Assembly (NCBI GenBank): GCA_031216445.1
Contig: CM062214.1
Coordinates: 19,831,001 to 19,895,000 of the forward strand
Origin: Lateolabrax maculatus
Taxonomy: Eukaryota > Chordata > Actinopteri > Acropomatiformes > Lateolabracidae
Length of the DNA stretch: 64,000 nt
Reading direction: 5' to 3'
Numbering within the stretch: the first letter of the stretch is position 1; the number at the start of each line of letters is the position of its first letter. This document shows, piece by piece, positions 13,001 through 27,500 of the stretch. The position numbers were made by a program, and so were the translations under genes. The notes under the pieces are model-generated. The model did no database searches. It saw only the letters and a list, made by a program, of their open reading frames with translations, and was not told the DNA's origin.

Positions 13001-16000
13001 GCCCCTGAGGCACTTGTCCAGCCTCTACTTCTCCTGTGGGATACATTAAATTCTCACCATTGCACAATTTTAAGAAGCCCACATATCACTGGCATTTTAC
13101 AAGAGGCCTAGAGGACTGTATGTTTAGATGAGGGAGCCGAGGGGCTAAAAGTGCATGAAGTAGACCATCCCAGAAATTACAAAAATGTGACCTCTCTGTC
13201 TGTGTATGCCATTAATAATCATCATTAGACAGAATTAGCTTTTTGTTTGTTGCACCAAATGCACTTCATCTGTCCCCTGCGGAGTTATTGACAAAAAAAT
13301 ATGTGGACACAGCAGGAACACATCATATTTCCATTGCTCAGTGTTGTTGTAATGGTTGATGGTGTTGTTTGTCACATAATGTATATTGTGTGCATACACA
13401 TATCCTTCGTTTATGGATACAAATTAAAATATTGTAGATGCATGTTTTTACACTGGCATGTAGCCAATCATTTTTTATATAATATTTTTAATGTCATATC
13501 ATGGAGGGTGTGGTTGGAGTCAGTTATTCATCCAAAAAAAAAACATTTTAAATAAGCTTTTAAATCAAAATGTTCTTGTCAAATCTCCATCGATCCAGCA
13601 CTTAGAATTATTTGCAAATATTATTTGGTCCATTTTTGGTCCACATTACTGCAACTACAGCCACACACAGCTGAGTAGGGCCTTGAGTGGAGAGACGATG
13701 TGTGGACAAACAGCTTTTCACTCTTCAGGAGTGATTGCTGGTTTGTTTTGACTGGCTCTTGGTTTGGTTTACATGAACTGCTGTGGGGGTGTTAATCTAT
13801 GGCATGTCTATTGACGTACTGTTTCAAACCGTGTTCACACAGGCAGTTAAGACCATTGATCACGTACACTGTTGTTATTCATAGTAAAATGTCATAACAG
13901 AATGTTCATGCATGGTTTAGCGTATGACTTGGCTCGTTGAGGAGTCATAAAAACTGTTTATTGGTGCTGGTACTCGGTTTTATCAAATGTTGCATGTCAA
14001 CAAAAGCTGGGGGCTGGTGACCAAATATCACACAGGTTTGAGGTATTTTTGTGACCTGAGGTGCTGGCACAGGGGCTGGATTAGAAGGATCAGTGGCTGT
14101 GTCAAGGGCTGGCATCAGTCAAATCAGGAACTTTCCTGTCTTTTAAAAGCTGTGTGCCTCCTGCCAGTTAAATGCAAAAAGGTTGGACAGCCACACAAAT
14201 ACCAAATGGCTGCAAGTAGGAAAGAATCCACATGCTCTGAAAATATTACTTCTTGGATAGCACAAGGTCACTACAGTTAATCCGCAATGGCACAAAAATA
14301 TGGGCTTGTAAGTATTAAAAATGTAAGAAATACTGCTCTGAATGACCCCACTGTTACTGTTAAGGTGCCTTTGAGCAATGTATTTAACTGCTATGCAATT
14401 GTACTTGTCCTTACCACAGAGTACTGTTCCACTGGTTAGTGCAACCTACAGTGTTGTTTGACTGCTTCATTGATTTAAAGCAATAATTAACATTTTTGGA
14501 AATTGCTTTCTTTCCCAACATGCGCGTGCACGTGTGTGTGTTGTCTTTAAAAAGAAAGACTGATCCATCTCACTTGGAAACAGAGTAATGATGAATCATT
14601 TTCAAACCAAGGAAGCTGTTGTTTCGATGATTAAAGATGCAACCTTTTTCTTTTTGCTCTATAATTTAAAGTAGTTACTCCCATATCTCCTCCACACAAC
14701 TCTCCGAGGTGCAGGATCCCTGAATAACTCTAAAGGGTGTATTTCTTAGAAAAATCTCTACAGAGAGGAGTGTGAGCCAGTCGCGGACGGTTGTTGACAG
14801 TTCCCAGATGTGAATGTGTCTTACTATGAATGTGGTATAGGGCAGCAGTAAAAAATGCATATACAGTATGCTCAGAGAACCTAGAAATAAGTCATTAAAC
14901 ACATATACAGCCTCACTGGAAGGTTAAAATACATTGATTTTATTACACAGTGTTCAATGGAATTCACAAACACTGCAGATGTGTCCAAGTTAAGAACATT
15001 TGCCATGGTACTGTCAGAGAAATATTAAGAGTTTTGAAATGCTCCATCAAAACATCTGTCCAAAAGCTTTTTTCTGAGATACTCAGTGCTTTTTCCCAGG
15101 CAGGGGTCACTCTGTGGGGCTGGTATGAGAGCTATCCTCTCAGAAAGTGAAACCTGCTGCTACAGAGGTGGCCATGGCTGATGAATGAAACTGATCATCT
15201 AACCTGACAGGAAATGCTTATATAACCTTATGATATTATGTAACTTACTCTCAATTTGATCTGTTACAGGATGTCCACTGGAGATTCTTGAGTTTTAGGT
15301 TGAAGATGGTTGGAAGATTAGGAAAATCAAGAGGTGTCTTCCAGCCAAGACACTACTTTTAAGGCATGTGTAAAAGCTTGAGCCAGGGATGGTCAGGACT
15401 TTTCATTCCTTATCTTTTCCTGCAGTCAGCTTTGTTTAATAACTCAAAGCTCTAGCTCCTCGGCTCACAAACATTCTGAAGAAGTTTAGAGAGAGAATCT
15501 TTAGGTAACAACACACTATTTCTTATGCAGCAGGATAATGCCTTGTTTATTGTAGCAGACAGGTAGTGCCATTTTTTTCAGGTCAATAAGAATGATCCAA
15601 ATTCAGTGGAAGCAAGATCTTTACTGTGTCCCAAAGCTAATGTCTCAAATGCTACCCATGCACCTGGAGCCTTTCACCACACTTTATTTTTCACGTTTTT
15701 GTCATTAAGTGGCTTGCTCCCGATGCAAAATCAAATCCAACACATCATTCATTCCCCTTTTATGGCCAGAGTTAGTCAAGCTCAGTGACAAAATGTTCAT
15801 CATCCTTGCAGAAGTGTGTTTATCTGGGTGCACATGTGTGTCTATGCGCTGCATGCTCAGGATGATGCCCTTTCGTATTTGTTTATGTGACAATGTCACT
15901 GTATATGTGTGTGTCAGTCCTTGTAAATGTTATTTCTGTTTTCACTCTACTTTTGGCTGTGATGTGAGGACTAGGGGTAAAGTTTTTGGAAGTTGCAGAT

Positions 16001-19000
16001 GAGTTTGTATGTGTGTGTGTGCACACATGCTTGTTTGATGCTGACACCAGCCAGATGTTCTCCAGCAGCTATATTCTTCTGAAACCCCCATTTTAGCAAA
16101 CTCCTAAATCAGCCCGTAAATGAGCTGAGAGACAGGTGTTTACATCTTCTCCTCACAGCATGCATTAGAGCACAGTATAGGAAAGAGGAGAGGGAGGAGG
16201 AGAAGAACAAGAGATGTAGAGGAGAGGAGGGATAAGAGGAGTACAATAGTCGTCTGTCCAGAAACGTTCTGTCGGGGGTCCCACAGGACTTCTCCTTGTC
16301 TGTAAAAGAGATTAGCTTGGTCCCAGCACTGGTCGTGTGTCAGATTTATCAATAAATGGGTGTCATCTTGTAGGAATGCCCTTACACCCGGGGAACACAC
16401 GCCCTTTGTATTTTTGCAGACCAATAGGAAAACTGTATAAATACAGTGACTTATCTGATATGACTAGGAAAATAAAATGCAAAAACCTTCACTGTTCCCG
16501 CAAGTGGAGACGAATGAAAGGTGTTCACACATGTGTTGTTCAGGTCAACTTCTTGCCACTTAGCCAGTGTAAACAGAACAATTCTGGGTGCCTGGCAGCT
16601 GGTGTCAAAGTGAATGGGACATTGGGGTAGAAAAATCTGATAACATTCTTTGGGGAAAAGGGGAACTCATGAGCTTATTAGATAAATTTGCTGGCAGAAT
16701 TGCCCAGACTGACCTGTGTTTAGTTGTGGTTGTTCAGCTACTCTAGGCACAGCAATTAAGAGTGGGTTGTGAACTTTTCACTTTATCCTGCAAAAACAAG
16801 GCCGGCTCACACTACGCTGGTGCCTTCAAAGCTGTGGGACAGACGGTCAGAAACAGACTATGGCTGTTGGCCATCTGAGAGGTCAGGAGTGAGGAAGTCA
16901 AAGGCCAGATTCTAGCTGAGACATTGCTAATGAGTCCATTCATTAAGCATCAAGTATTGCACAGCTGTGCAATGCTATTGTTCAGATGTCTAACACGCTG
17001 CAAGTATGTCAAATCCTACTACTGTGAAATATCACCCCTGCTTCTCCTTGTTTTCACTTTCTCCTAGCTAAAAGGAGCCATTTATGGTATAAAATAAAGC
17101 CTTTGATGTGTGACTGTATTTAAGTGTGCACGTGTGTGCGCCTGCGTGTGTAGCTTAGTGTGATACCACAACTATAATTCACTTTACAAAGCTTGGCAAA
17201 ATCTCAATCTGTGATTGAATATGTCTCCTATAATAGTGGTCCAAAATCAATTGTCTATTGTTTTCTTACTTTCATATTGTTGTGTTTGGGTATTGTTTAT
17301 GGGGATCATTTGTTTTGTTTTGTGCCATGTTGGTTTTTCCCTCAGCTAAATGCACTTTTGAAACATGAGTTGGTTATGGCTGAGTGCACTGTTATTGTTC
17401 TCATATAATACATTCTCATTTACATGGATGAAGCTCCTGACGAATGTTAATTTTTGCTGCTGGACAATTGGCCTCCCACATTGTTTTTGCAGGCAGACTC
17501 TGGTAGTTTAAATCCGTTTTTGATGTATCAGCTGTAGTTATTGCAATAATATTATATTTTATGAAGGCATTTACGTTTCTGGTTGTCACAGAGTCAGCGT
17601 CCCCAGTGGGCGTAGTTGTGTTTGGCTAGAAGTGTGCTCTGTTGCATCTGTAACCACATCTAACAATGACGCCAAGGTGCACTGACACACCCTAGAGTAT
17701 ACTTCTACATCACTGAAGCAAGGTGAGAAGTTAAACCACTGGACCTAACCTGATGTTAACTATTTTATACATTGTTGTGTAGTTTAATTTACTGTATAGA
17801 CATGCAGTAGAGAGATACATTACATTAATCTCTTAATTGGCTACCTGGGGACAGCACAAAAAGCGGTTAACACTACACTGACATATTACAACCATATAAA
17901 GCTGTTATTGCAAACATGTTAGCAGTTGTTCTCCAACAACTCCTTAAAATATCTGGTTCTGCTAAATGTTCCACTGTGTTTGCCAACTAGTCACTAACTT
18001 TGGTGTTCTACGGGCACACTTTTGATGTTACACGCAGTAATATGACCCATATTTAAAATAAAAATATTATATATATCATTGCAACTTTAAGTTAGTGCAA
18101 ATACCTCAGAATTGTGCTTAATAATAGTATTGTCAGTATCTCTATGTGTCAGCATATAATAGTATTTGAGTAGAAGCACTTTTCATTGCTGAGAAAGTTA
18201 AAACTGTTTGTGTTAATGCAAAAGCAAAAACAACCCTCCAACTTTAGCAAAGTTTGACTTCCAGTTCTGTAGGATAAACAACCCAAGTGATGCCATAGTC
18301 ACCATTAACCACACCTGCCACTATCAGACCCAGTCATTAATAAGCATCAACTCACATCAGCTACAGCACCAATGATGTTTATTTCTTGTTTCTCTTTCTC
18401 CCTGTCACCCTGTAGTCATCAGGCACCACCGTCATGGTGGACATAGCAGTGATGGGAGAAGCCCACGGACTGATCACAGACCTGCTGGCTGACCCCTCTC
18501 TGCCCCCCAACACCTGCACCTCACTGCGGGCCGTCAGCAACCTACTAACCACCCAACTCACTTTCCAGCCACTGCACCGGCCGCGGCCTGCTCCCCTGCT
18601 TAACCCCAGCGATGCCTACACCTTCTCCGACTCTGAGGAGGGACCTGAGAAAGGAGAGAAGATATCCATCCACAAGGTAAGAAAATGAATGAAGTGAAAG
18701 TGAGGATATTTCACCCAAATACCAAAACTCAAAATTGTAAATCAAATGTAGTCAAATAAAAATGTTATTTTGACACGACTGAAATAATCCTTAGATGGAA
18801 ATGCAGTCCAGTTTAATAAGGCCAAATGATTTATATACCACATACCGCTCCACACACATGTTAATCTTTCAGCCCATGTTTCAGCTAATGACTGCTTCCT
18901 GCTCTCAAAGCTTTTAGCATCAAATGAAGGAGTGCATTTTCAGAGAGTTGAGTGAAGAAAAATAGAGCACATCTACTGCTCGGAGCACTGTTCTCCCTTT

Positions 19001-22000
19001 CATAGCCACAGCTGTGTCAACATGACAGATGTGCAGAGCCAGACAGTGTGTATGTGCGTATGTGAGTAGAGGAGGAGAGGCAACACGAAGATGAAGGCAC
19101 CTCTCAAAAGGTTACAAAGAGGGACAAGTATGAGTCAACAAAACTTGACCCAGACCATGATTATGGATCCAGTTATTTATCTGAGGAAGATACCCATCCT
19201 GGCTGTCTTGGAAGCTGGCGCATGGTCGATGGCTGCCATGCCATCAAGCTGATCGCTTGGCTGGCAGGTGTATTTTTACATCGTCTGAACTTTGTAAAAG
19301 TAGCTAAGACAAGCTGCGCCTGTTGAGTGGCCAGTGAAGCTGCACTCATTACTTTGCTCCCCAGAGACGACGTGCCCGGCTCTAAATGCCCGGGAGGAGA
19401 ATAGCCGGAGGAGTGGAGGTGGTTAGTGCAGGAGTGGAAAGCCCTGCGCTTGCTTTTCTGCCCCCTGGCTAAGAGTTTGATGTCCATCGTGGTGCATACT
19501 GATGCCTTTCAAGCACTTTCCCTAAACTAATTTTTGTTCTCTGTGCTGCAAAAGCGGTAGAAGCATATACTGTACAAACACACAAGAAATGAATGACGAA
19601 ACAGAAAACTACTTGAAAATGCTTGAACTTACATTGATCTCACTTTTTTCACTTAAACAGTTAGAGATGAGTCCAGGTGTAGACCTGAATCAACACTGAC
19701 AGCGGCAGGGATCAGCTGTAATTTTTTGAATTTCCTTTTTTCTGAAGATGGCCTGGTTTAGGCATGCTGTTGCCGATGGTGATGCGTGTGTTTCGTTCAC
19801 GGTACATTTTCATGTGTGTTTTTGCTGTTGGTGTGTCTCTGCAAGGCTTTCATTAATGGAACTATGGTGTTGCAAAATCATACCATAGCGCCACTGTTCC
19901 CCTTTCAAAGTCAGGAGTTGGATGCATATTTTCATGCAATTTTAGTATGCACCGTATAAATAGATTACAAATAAAAAAATTGAATCTTTGCACCATCAAA
20001 CACAGCTTTTTGGGGGGAAACCCCTTGTTTTTGGATAAACATTTATGCAATTTTGTATGCATAAATATGTCAGTGCTTGTCTGTGTGTACAAATAGTATG
20101 GCTCTTTTGTAGGTTTGTGTGTGTGCTTCGGGACCTGGAACTGTATTCAGTACATGCTCAAATCAGAAACGTTTTCTGTTTTTATTTATTAAGGTTATGG
20201 TAAAACTTTCAAAATGAATGCAAGTCAGTGAAATGTCCACTAAAGTGACCTGAACCAGCAGCATGTAGGAGTGTGTGTGCTTGCACTCAGTATATAATGC
20301 CTTGCTGTGAATGGGCTCATTCAGGATTCTGAGCCGATCTTTACTAGGTCATCCGGCAGAAAACTGAGAGAGAGAGCCTGCCATGTTTAGTGCTGCTGTG
20401 CCAAGCTGCTGCATGGCACAGAACAGATGGAGGCATCACAAGGGCACAGACCACTGGGAATCCCAGAGAAAGAGCAAAGAAAAGACAAAGAACGAGACTA
20501 AGAGAATGAGACAAAAGAGACTTACAAAGAGAATGAGAAGCAGAGAGGCAGAATTCCTAAGATGAAATGTATCTGAGCAATGCAATACTGACATTGTATT
20601 TAATAATGTACCATGAGGGGCATCATTGGCACAGCTGCCCACCATTATCCTCCAGTCAGTGATGATCACAATGTTGATTCTCTTTGGATCCAATGAAAAA
20701 AAAAATGAAAGGGCCTCCAATCATGAAAAATGTTTCATGTTACATTGCCTGCATCATTTGTTTCATCCTGGGCCGATTCAGGAAAAACAACAGTCTCATC
20801 TAGATGATTCATTTGATTGCAGATAAAGAAAATAAGTATGAACTTTATCTTACAGGTGGGAGAACTTTTAGAGTTTTTTTTCAAATGCAAACACAATTAT
20901 AGCCATGTTTTTTTAATCCTTCAGTTCATTATGGATGATGATTTTATTCATTTATACAAAAGTGATGAGAAGGGTTTTCCAGTAGTGTTAACTTTGTGTG
21001 TGTGTGTATGTGTGTGTGTGTGTGCATATTTTCCTATGTGTGCAGCGTCTGAGGCGGAGTCTCCACCCTGGTCTTCTAAGGAGGATCTCTTCCACATGGA
21101 CCACCACCACCTCCGCTACAGGCCTGCCCACCATTGAGCCTGGGCCCGTCCGAAGGGACCGCAGCGCCAGCATCAAACCCTACCATGAAGCGCTCACCTG
21201 CAGGTACCTGAGTTACAGCTGAAAGACTGATATTTCATTCTTATTTAGTTCTATTCTTTCTAGGCTTACACCTCTCCTATCCTAAAAAAAATTTACTTTT
21301 ACTCCAGTTGTAGTTTCACCAAATCCAGTCCCATTTACCCTTTATTTTTTGCTTGCCCTATTATTTTTACCCTCCTATAAAAGGAGGTAAAAATCCTACT
21401 GTGGTACCAAAGGTATACACAACTGTGGTGCCAATTCTTTAAGGAGGACTCCTACAATGGTTACCACAGTATGACACATCACTCTAAAGAGGTTTATTCC
21501 CAGCACTGTGGCTGTAGTTATACCAGAGACATCAGCATGAGTGAACAGTAATGGCACAGCAGTTCGGAAAAGGATGTGTGTGCAATGGGAGCCAGAATGG
21601 AAATATGCCCCACAGGCAAAGGTATTAACCTGAATAACCAAGACACACATCAACCCTCAGCACATTAGTGCTGAAGATAGCATGAGACTGAGGCTACACA
21701 GAGGCAGCATGGTTCAGAAATAGATTTGTATGCATGTAATATAATGGAGAATGTATTTTTGTAGTTTTTGGGAGAAAAGTGTTGTGGGATAGAGAAGGAT
21801 GCAGGTTGTGTGAGAGCGCTGACGAGTGGTTGTGTGTGCTTGAGAGCATGTATTTGTGTGTTGGGGTTTATGCATGGATGCATTTTGTTTTGCAAAAGCT
21901 GCTGAGAAAATTTGGCCTGATAGTTCCATTGTGTTACGATACAATACAGATACTAGATACTAGATAATAGAGATACAGTGAATCAGTGAATCAGTCCCAT

Positions 22001-24528
22001 ATTGTTGAAAAACACAACAATTAACTTTCTACTGTTTTTTGGTTTGCTAGTAAATCACACTTAAATCTAGAATAAACACAGTGTCTTTATTTATTAGAGT
22101 ATTCATGATTACTAATATTACAGCATCATTTACTGTGATCAGTGCAGATATTGCATTCCTTACAATTACTGTGATTACTGTGACGTTATGTTTGAATTAT
22201 CTTAGAACAGCTCTGGGGAAATAATGTTAAAAAAGGGTAAAAAGTGGAGATGCAGTCAAAAGTATGTCAGCTGTATGTCATGTATTTGAATATAAGGTAT
22301 CGTGCATACAGTGTTTTTATGATATGGGTGCACAAGCAGGACTAGACAGTATGTGCTCCTTGTTTAAAATATTAACTATGCCTCAACAACAAAGAGTCTC
22401 TTCATGTTTCATCTACCTTATTCAGTTTCTCCCCTGTCGAGTTTGTGTCACGGACACAAAAGTCTTCTGATGGAGGCGAGCGTTTGTCTGCAAACACAGA
22501 CACTTCTGGGCGTCTCCGTGCTGCACAGCATTGTCACAGATGCTTCTGGTGTGCCAAACTAGGGGGAAAGTTATTACAGAGTGTAGGTTTGTGTATATGT
22601 GCGTGTGTGTTGTTGTTCAAAGTTGGTTTAATTTTCAAATGTTGCATAAGAGCATTTGTCTGATCTCCAAACTGAAGCTGGAGCTTAATTATTAATGTGA
22701 AGTAGAACTTCAGAAAGCGATGTCTGACACGCTGAAAACAGCCTGCATGGAATCAAACAATACAGTTTCAACTGATGACAATCTTTTTGTTGTTCGGGTA
22801 CATTTGTTTGGAAGTGTATGTGCAGACATACAGCACGACAATATATCTTGTTTCTCCCTTTCCGTATTTAGGCTACTATCTTTCATTCTAATACATGAAG
22901 ATTTGTTTTCTAAAAAAGTTAGCTTTAGTTTTAGCTTTATGTCTCGAACTTGAGATTTGAATCAGTTCACTCACGTACTTACCGGACCAGTCAGTGAACT
23001 TTTAGGTAAAAACGAAATCACTGCTTTTGCAAACCTGCTGAAACCTTTTTAACAATTATTAAAACTAGGTGTTGTAGATGTAAAATGAGCCATGACTCTG
23101 AAACTGCATGGCCTATTTCCTTCTGCTGATTAATTTAGAAACTAATTTTAGGTGGAGAGTTTGGGACAAATTTTATGTTTCCAGAAGAATGTCCATTTTG
23201 GTTTCAGTTTGGAAATTAGTAGCAAAGACCAATAAAAGGGCAGCAAGTGTTAAGTTTGTCCAAGCAGGTTTCAGTACAGAGTATAGCTTGTATAACTGGT
23301 ATATATACTCAAGTACAGCGTACTTGAAATTAGGTCTGTTTCAAGTTAATTCATCCATGTTGTTGCCAGTGAAAGAAGTTAGTGTATCTTCAGCTGTGTA
23401 TTGTAAAGCTTTTTTTGTTGTGAGGAGATTTGTTTCATGAAGCTATTTATTGATTATGGGTGTACTGTAAAACTGAACTGTTCCCGTAAAAACATACAGC
23501 TCCTGTCTTCCAAGGTAATTGTTTGAGCGAGGCTGACTGGAAACACATGCTAACTAGCCAGCCAGACAATGTCTGTAGCTCAGTGTAGATAGACACACCT
23601 ACAGTACAGTATTTGCTCAGTTTATGGTCATTATCTGATACTCATGTGGTTCTCATTTCAAATGCTAGGTGCAGTAATATCTCAATGACTTTTTACCTTA
23701 TTGGCACTTACAGAATTTCATTAATTTGTTTTTATATACAAAAGACTCAACAAAAAGGAAGAAAGCAAATACAGAAAACACGTATTTAATCAAAAATGGG
23801 ATCTATACATGCAGAGACAAAATTGGGAAAATGAAATTAAATAAAACAAACTAATAGAGCATATTACACAAAGAAGGTGTTTTGCATAAAATTGAGAATG
23901 ACACAGGATAAAACCACTAAAAGTTAACAACATTATCTCCACAGTAGTCCTGGCCTGCCTTGGATCATTAAAACAAAACAAAGACTGCTGTGTCTCTGCT
24001 ACATTACAGACTGTGATTTTATCAAAGTATTACTCATAAAACAAATAGTGCTAAAAAAATAAGTACATTCATCCATCTCTCTTCTTTCAGTTGCATTTAA
24101 TATTAAGTTGTTACACCCCTTACAGTTTATCCATATTGTAAAATTGATGTAATATACTATAAAACAGATACAAAAGTCTACAGTTGATGGTTACAGCATA
24201 TCCATCCTTCAGTTCTAAATTATATTGTTTACTGCACTGAGTTAACCACACTGTAAAAAAAGTTTTGTTTTTCTGTCTCGGGCCCTCTAAAGAACTGTGT
24301 GGGCTGCATCTGTCAGTGGATTGTTTGGGTCTGTTTGCACAATGACAGTGTGATACTTGAACAAGTTCTGTAAATGTAAGCACACAGAGCAGCTTCTGTA
24401 CACAAAGCCCTGTCGCCTAGTCTTAAAGCTCAGGCCGGCCCAGCAGCAGGCCCCAGCTATGGCCACTTATGGTGGTGTGAGTATAAACAAACACCTGGGC
24501 CTCTCCCCAGTCACCAGAACCCCACAAT

Positions 24529-24566
<38 letters not shown>

Positions 24567-27500
24567 AGACACACTGTCACAGCTGCTTCTTCTGGCAGGG
24601 GTTATACAGACACAATTGGAGAGGACAGAGAGTCTCTGGGTTTAGTTTACTGCAGCTGAGAGGGCTCTCTTCTGAGTAACACTTTATTTAAATGTTGTTT
24701 TAGGCATCTGGCTCTTATCCAGATGCCTCAAAGGAAAAAGAGAGCTGGTAGGTCTTCAGTGTTAAGCTAAAGGACACTTTAACAGGGGCCATGTCTACTG
24801 ACAACTACTTGCTGTTGTTGGGCTCAAACCTGTGATGGTTTCTTAGCAATCGGCAACCTGCCAACACATCATCTCTCAAGTGGGCTTTAACACAACAATC
24901 AAGTTTTGGGGAGTGGAAGGGAGTTTTTGTTATAAATGTACTATAACCTGTATTTGTGTTATCCCTTTTGAGACCTGACAAAGACACAGAAACATTTTAA
25001 TTTATTTACGGATCATACAAAACACCAATAATAATTCCTGATATGTAATTAGTCCTCTCAGAAAAGTGAGAGGCAGAAATGGCTGGGAAGGAGGAAAGGG
25101 GAGAGCGAACACATGGAGGGGAGGTTGGGAGAAAATGAACACATGGCTTCAATTGCCTTCTCTCTGCTCCATCATCAAATCTGTACAATCTTAATTAGGA
25201 CATTAGGCTTCTTTTTGTTCTCCCTCCTTTTTCCATCATGTCAGCTTTCAGTGACGTACAATGTTAAGAAGGAATAACACCAACTTCAAAGCTACAATGT
25301 CGGCTTTTTATCAGACAGACCGGGTAAAAAGAGGGCGATTGAATACCTTCCATTTCCCTTAGCCCTGACCACTGTGCTGTTATCTTCTTCACGTCATCTG
25401 GCTCAAGAGTAGGTAGATTACTGGAAGCAGAAATAATGGCTGCTGTGTTTATCGTGGCTTGGACACTGTCCGTTTGGGCTCTGAACCAAAGGTAATCTGT
25501 CAACCTGCTGTGAGTGGTTGAGTATAAAATCTGGGAGTAAACTGCAGCGGAGAGGGGAGCGGGCAGAGCTTACTGCATGGCTTGAAACATTAAGATAAGC
25601 AACATGGGAGGAGGAAAGGCAGCAGCACTGTTTTCAGAAAAAGCAGACAATGTTGCAATTTATACAGTATTTTCTATTGCAGGATAATTAACTTGATTGA
25701 GGTTTATTCTGGAGAATGCCAAGGTGTTTTTGTATGAGTGTGTGAGAACAGGAGTAATTTTCTACTTCAGAGAAAGACTCCCAATTGACTGTTGACAATT
25801 CACTTTGCCTGTATTTAAAATCTGTAAAAATGATGTGTAAAGCAAGAAACCCATTTTAACCTTTGACTTTTAGATAATTAGTCCTGTAAAAAAACACAAA
25901 ACTACCCTTTCTCCTACAAACTGTGTTTATACACAATTAATTTACAACTAATAATAGCTAAAATGTTTCGAAAATAAGTCAATGCTGCCCAAATTGCGTT
26001 TTATATCATCATAATGAGGAAATGATTATTTTATTTAATAAAAGCATCTATCACTAATCATTTACTTAATCAACAGAAAATTCATCCACAAAATATTTGA
26101 TAATTGATAAATCATCTGAGTTATTATCTTAAGCAAAAATACCAAAAACTCAAATCTGAATATTTGCTCTTTTAAAAGTTTTTAATGAAAGAAAATATAA
26201 GATCTTTGGCTCTTTTGGTCTGTTGGTCCCTGAAAACAAGCCATTTAAAAGTAATTTTAGACTTTGGGCAAATTTTGACACTTTATGATACAAACAATTA
26301 ATCAATTAATTAAAAAAATAGTTGAACACATTAATTGATGATGGAAACAATAGTTAGTTGCAGCCTTAAATGTACTTGCAAAACACTGATGGACAACGGG
26401 TTAAACTTTTCAACACAATATCCACTCATACAAAATACACTATCCACTTGTACCATAACTATGGCATTGTTCGTGTTTTGATAGTTGTGTTTAAACACTC
26501 CCAGCACTTGGTCAAGGTTAGAGGAAAAATTTGGTTTTGGTTAAATAATAAAAAAACTCACTGACACACTGACTTGAAGCTGGAGACATGCTGTGTTTAT
26601 TTTTTCAATATTTAACCGAAACCATAATCTTTCCTAACCTTGACCAAAGTGTTTTTGTTGCCTAAATCTAACCATACCAATGGATGCGAGAGTGTTTCCT
26701 TGAATGAACAAACACATTTGCAGTATTAGTATATAAACGTTATTTCTAAGAGACATGGTTGAAACAAAAACCTACAGGAATGTATTTTGTCTAAATACTG
26801 TAGGCATATCTCACTGGGACGGTCAAATTACTGTAACTACAGTGCTAACTACTGTAACCACACTTAAGAAGTTTTTTTGTGATAAAAGCAGAGTCACTTG
26901 ATACGTGACTGACAGATTCCTCGAGTGAAAATGGCCAGCGTTCTTATTTACATTCTGTGTTGAAGGCTCAATGTCAGAAGCGGAGGCTATTCTGCTGCAT
27001 TAGCAGAATAGGAAGAGTGTCTGCCAGTTCTTCAACTTTCATTAAAAGTAAACCTTTTAAGCCAAGCACTGCTGCCTGCCCAGACCCCCCTGACAATAAT
27101 GTACTAACTGTTCGCCCGCCAAACTATCAAACTATTTTATATTCCACACCTGCTAGGCATTACACACAGTGGTTCAACCTGGCCATGCAAACACAACAGA
27201 ACTCCCTTTGTTGGGGCCTCAGGGCCATTAGGCAGGGTGGGTACAGCTCAAAAGTGTTCAAGAAACAATTTATCAGAAGGAGATAGACACACTACAGGCC
27301 TTTGTGCTCCCTGTGACACCATGCTCTAACGGCAGGCATTTCCTGCCCTGAGAAGGCAGGTTTTACAACATTTAGGGAGAGGTATTTTAATTGGAACCAC
27401 CTACAGCCTGACAGAGGCCTCAGTGGAGAAACATGGAAAAGCTGTTGAGAGCAGCTCGGGAGGCTCCCCATGGTGTCACACAGCTAACTAACCAGTAAAG

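Larger units (their letters stand above)
10069..18415 (+). other. pde3a: pde3a intron 2
   Basis: An 8.3-kb intron with donor gttagc and acceptor ccctgtag. It contains a CA microsatellite just after the donor (10136-10164), a G-quadruplex motif (12470-12492) and no coding sequence I recognise. A block at 12160-12760 is non-repetitive and of moderate GC; it may be a conserved non-coding element, but a genome comparison would be needed to say so. Confidence 0.8.

Noticed and set aside
19173..19487. A 104-codon minus-strand frame in pde3a intron 3
   Set aside because: No recognised domain and no supporting signals. Local GC-richness is enough to explain it.
26957..27286. Ser-rich frame in intron 4 considered as a missing PDE3A linker exon
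   Set aside because: The Ser-rich stretch has no alignable resemblance to the human linker and no acceptor/donor pair in the needed phase.
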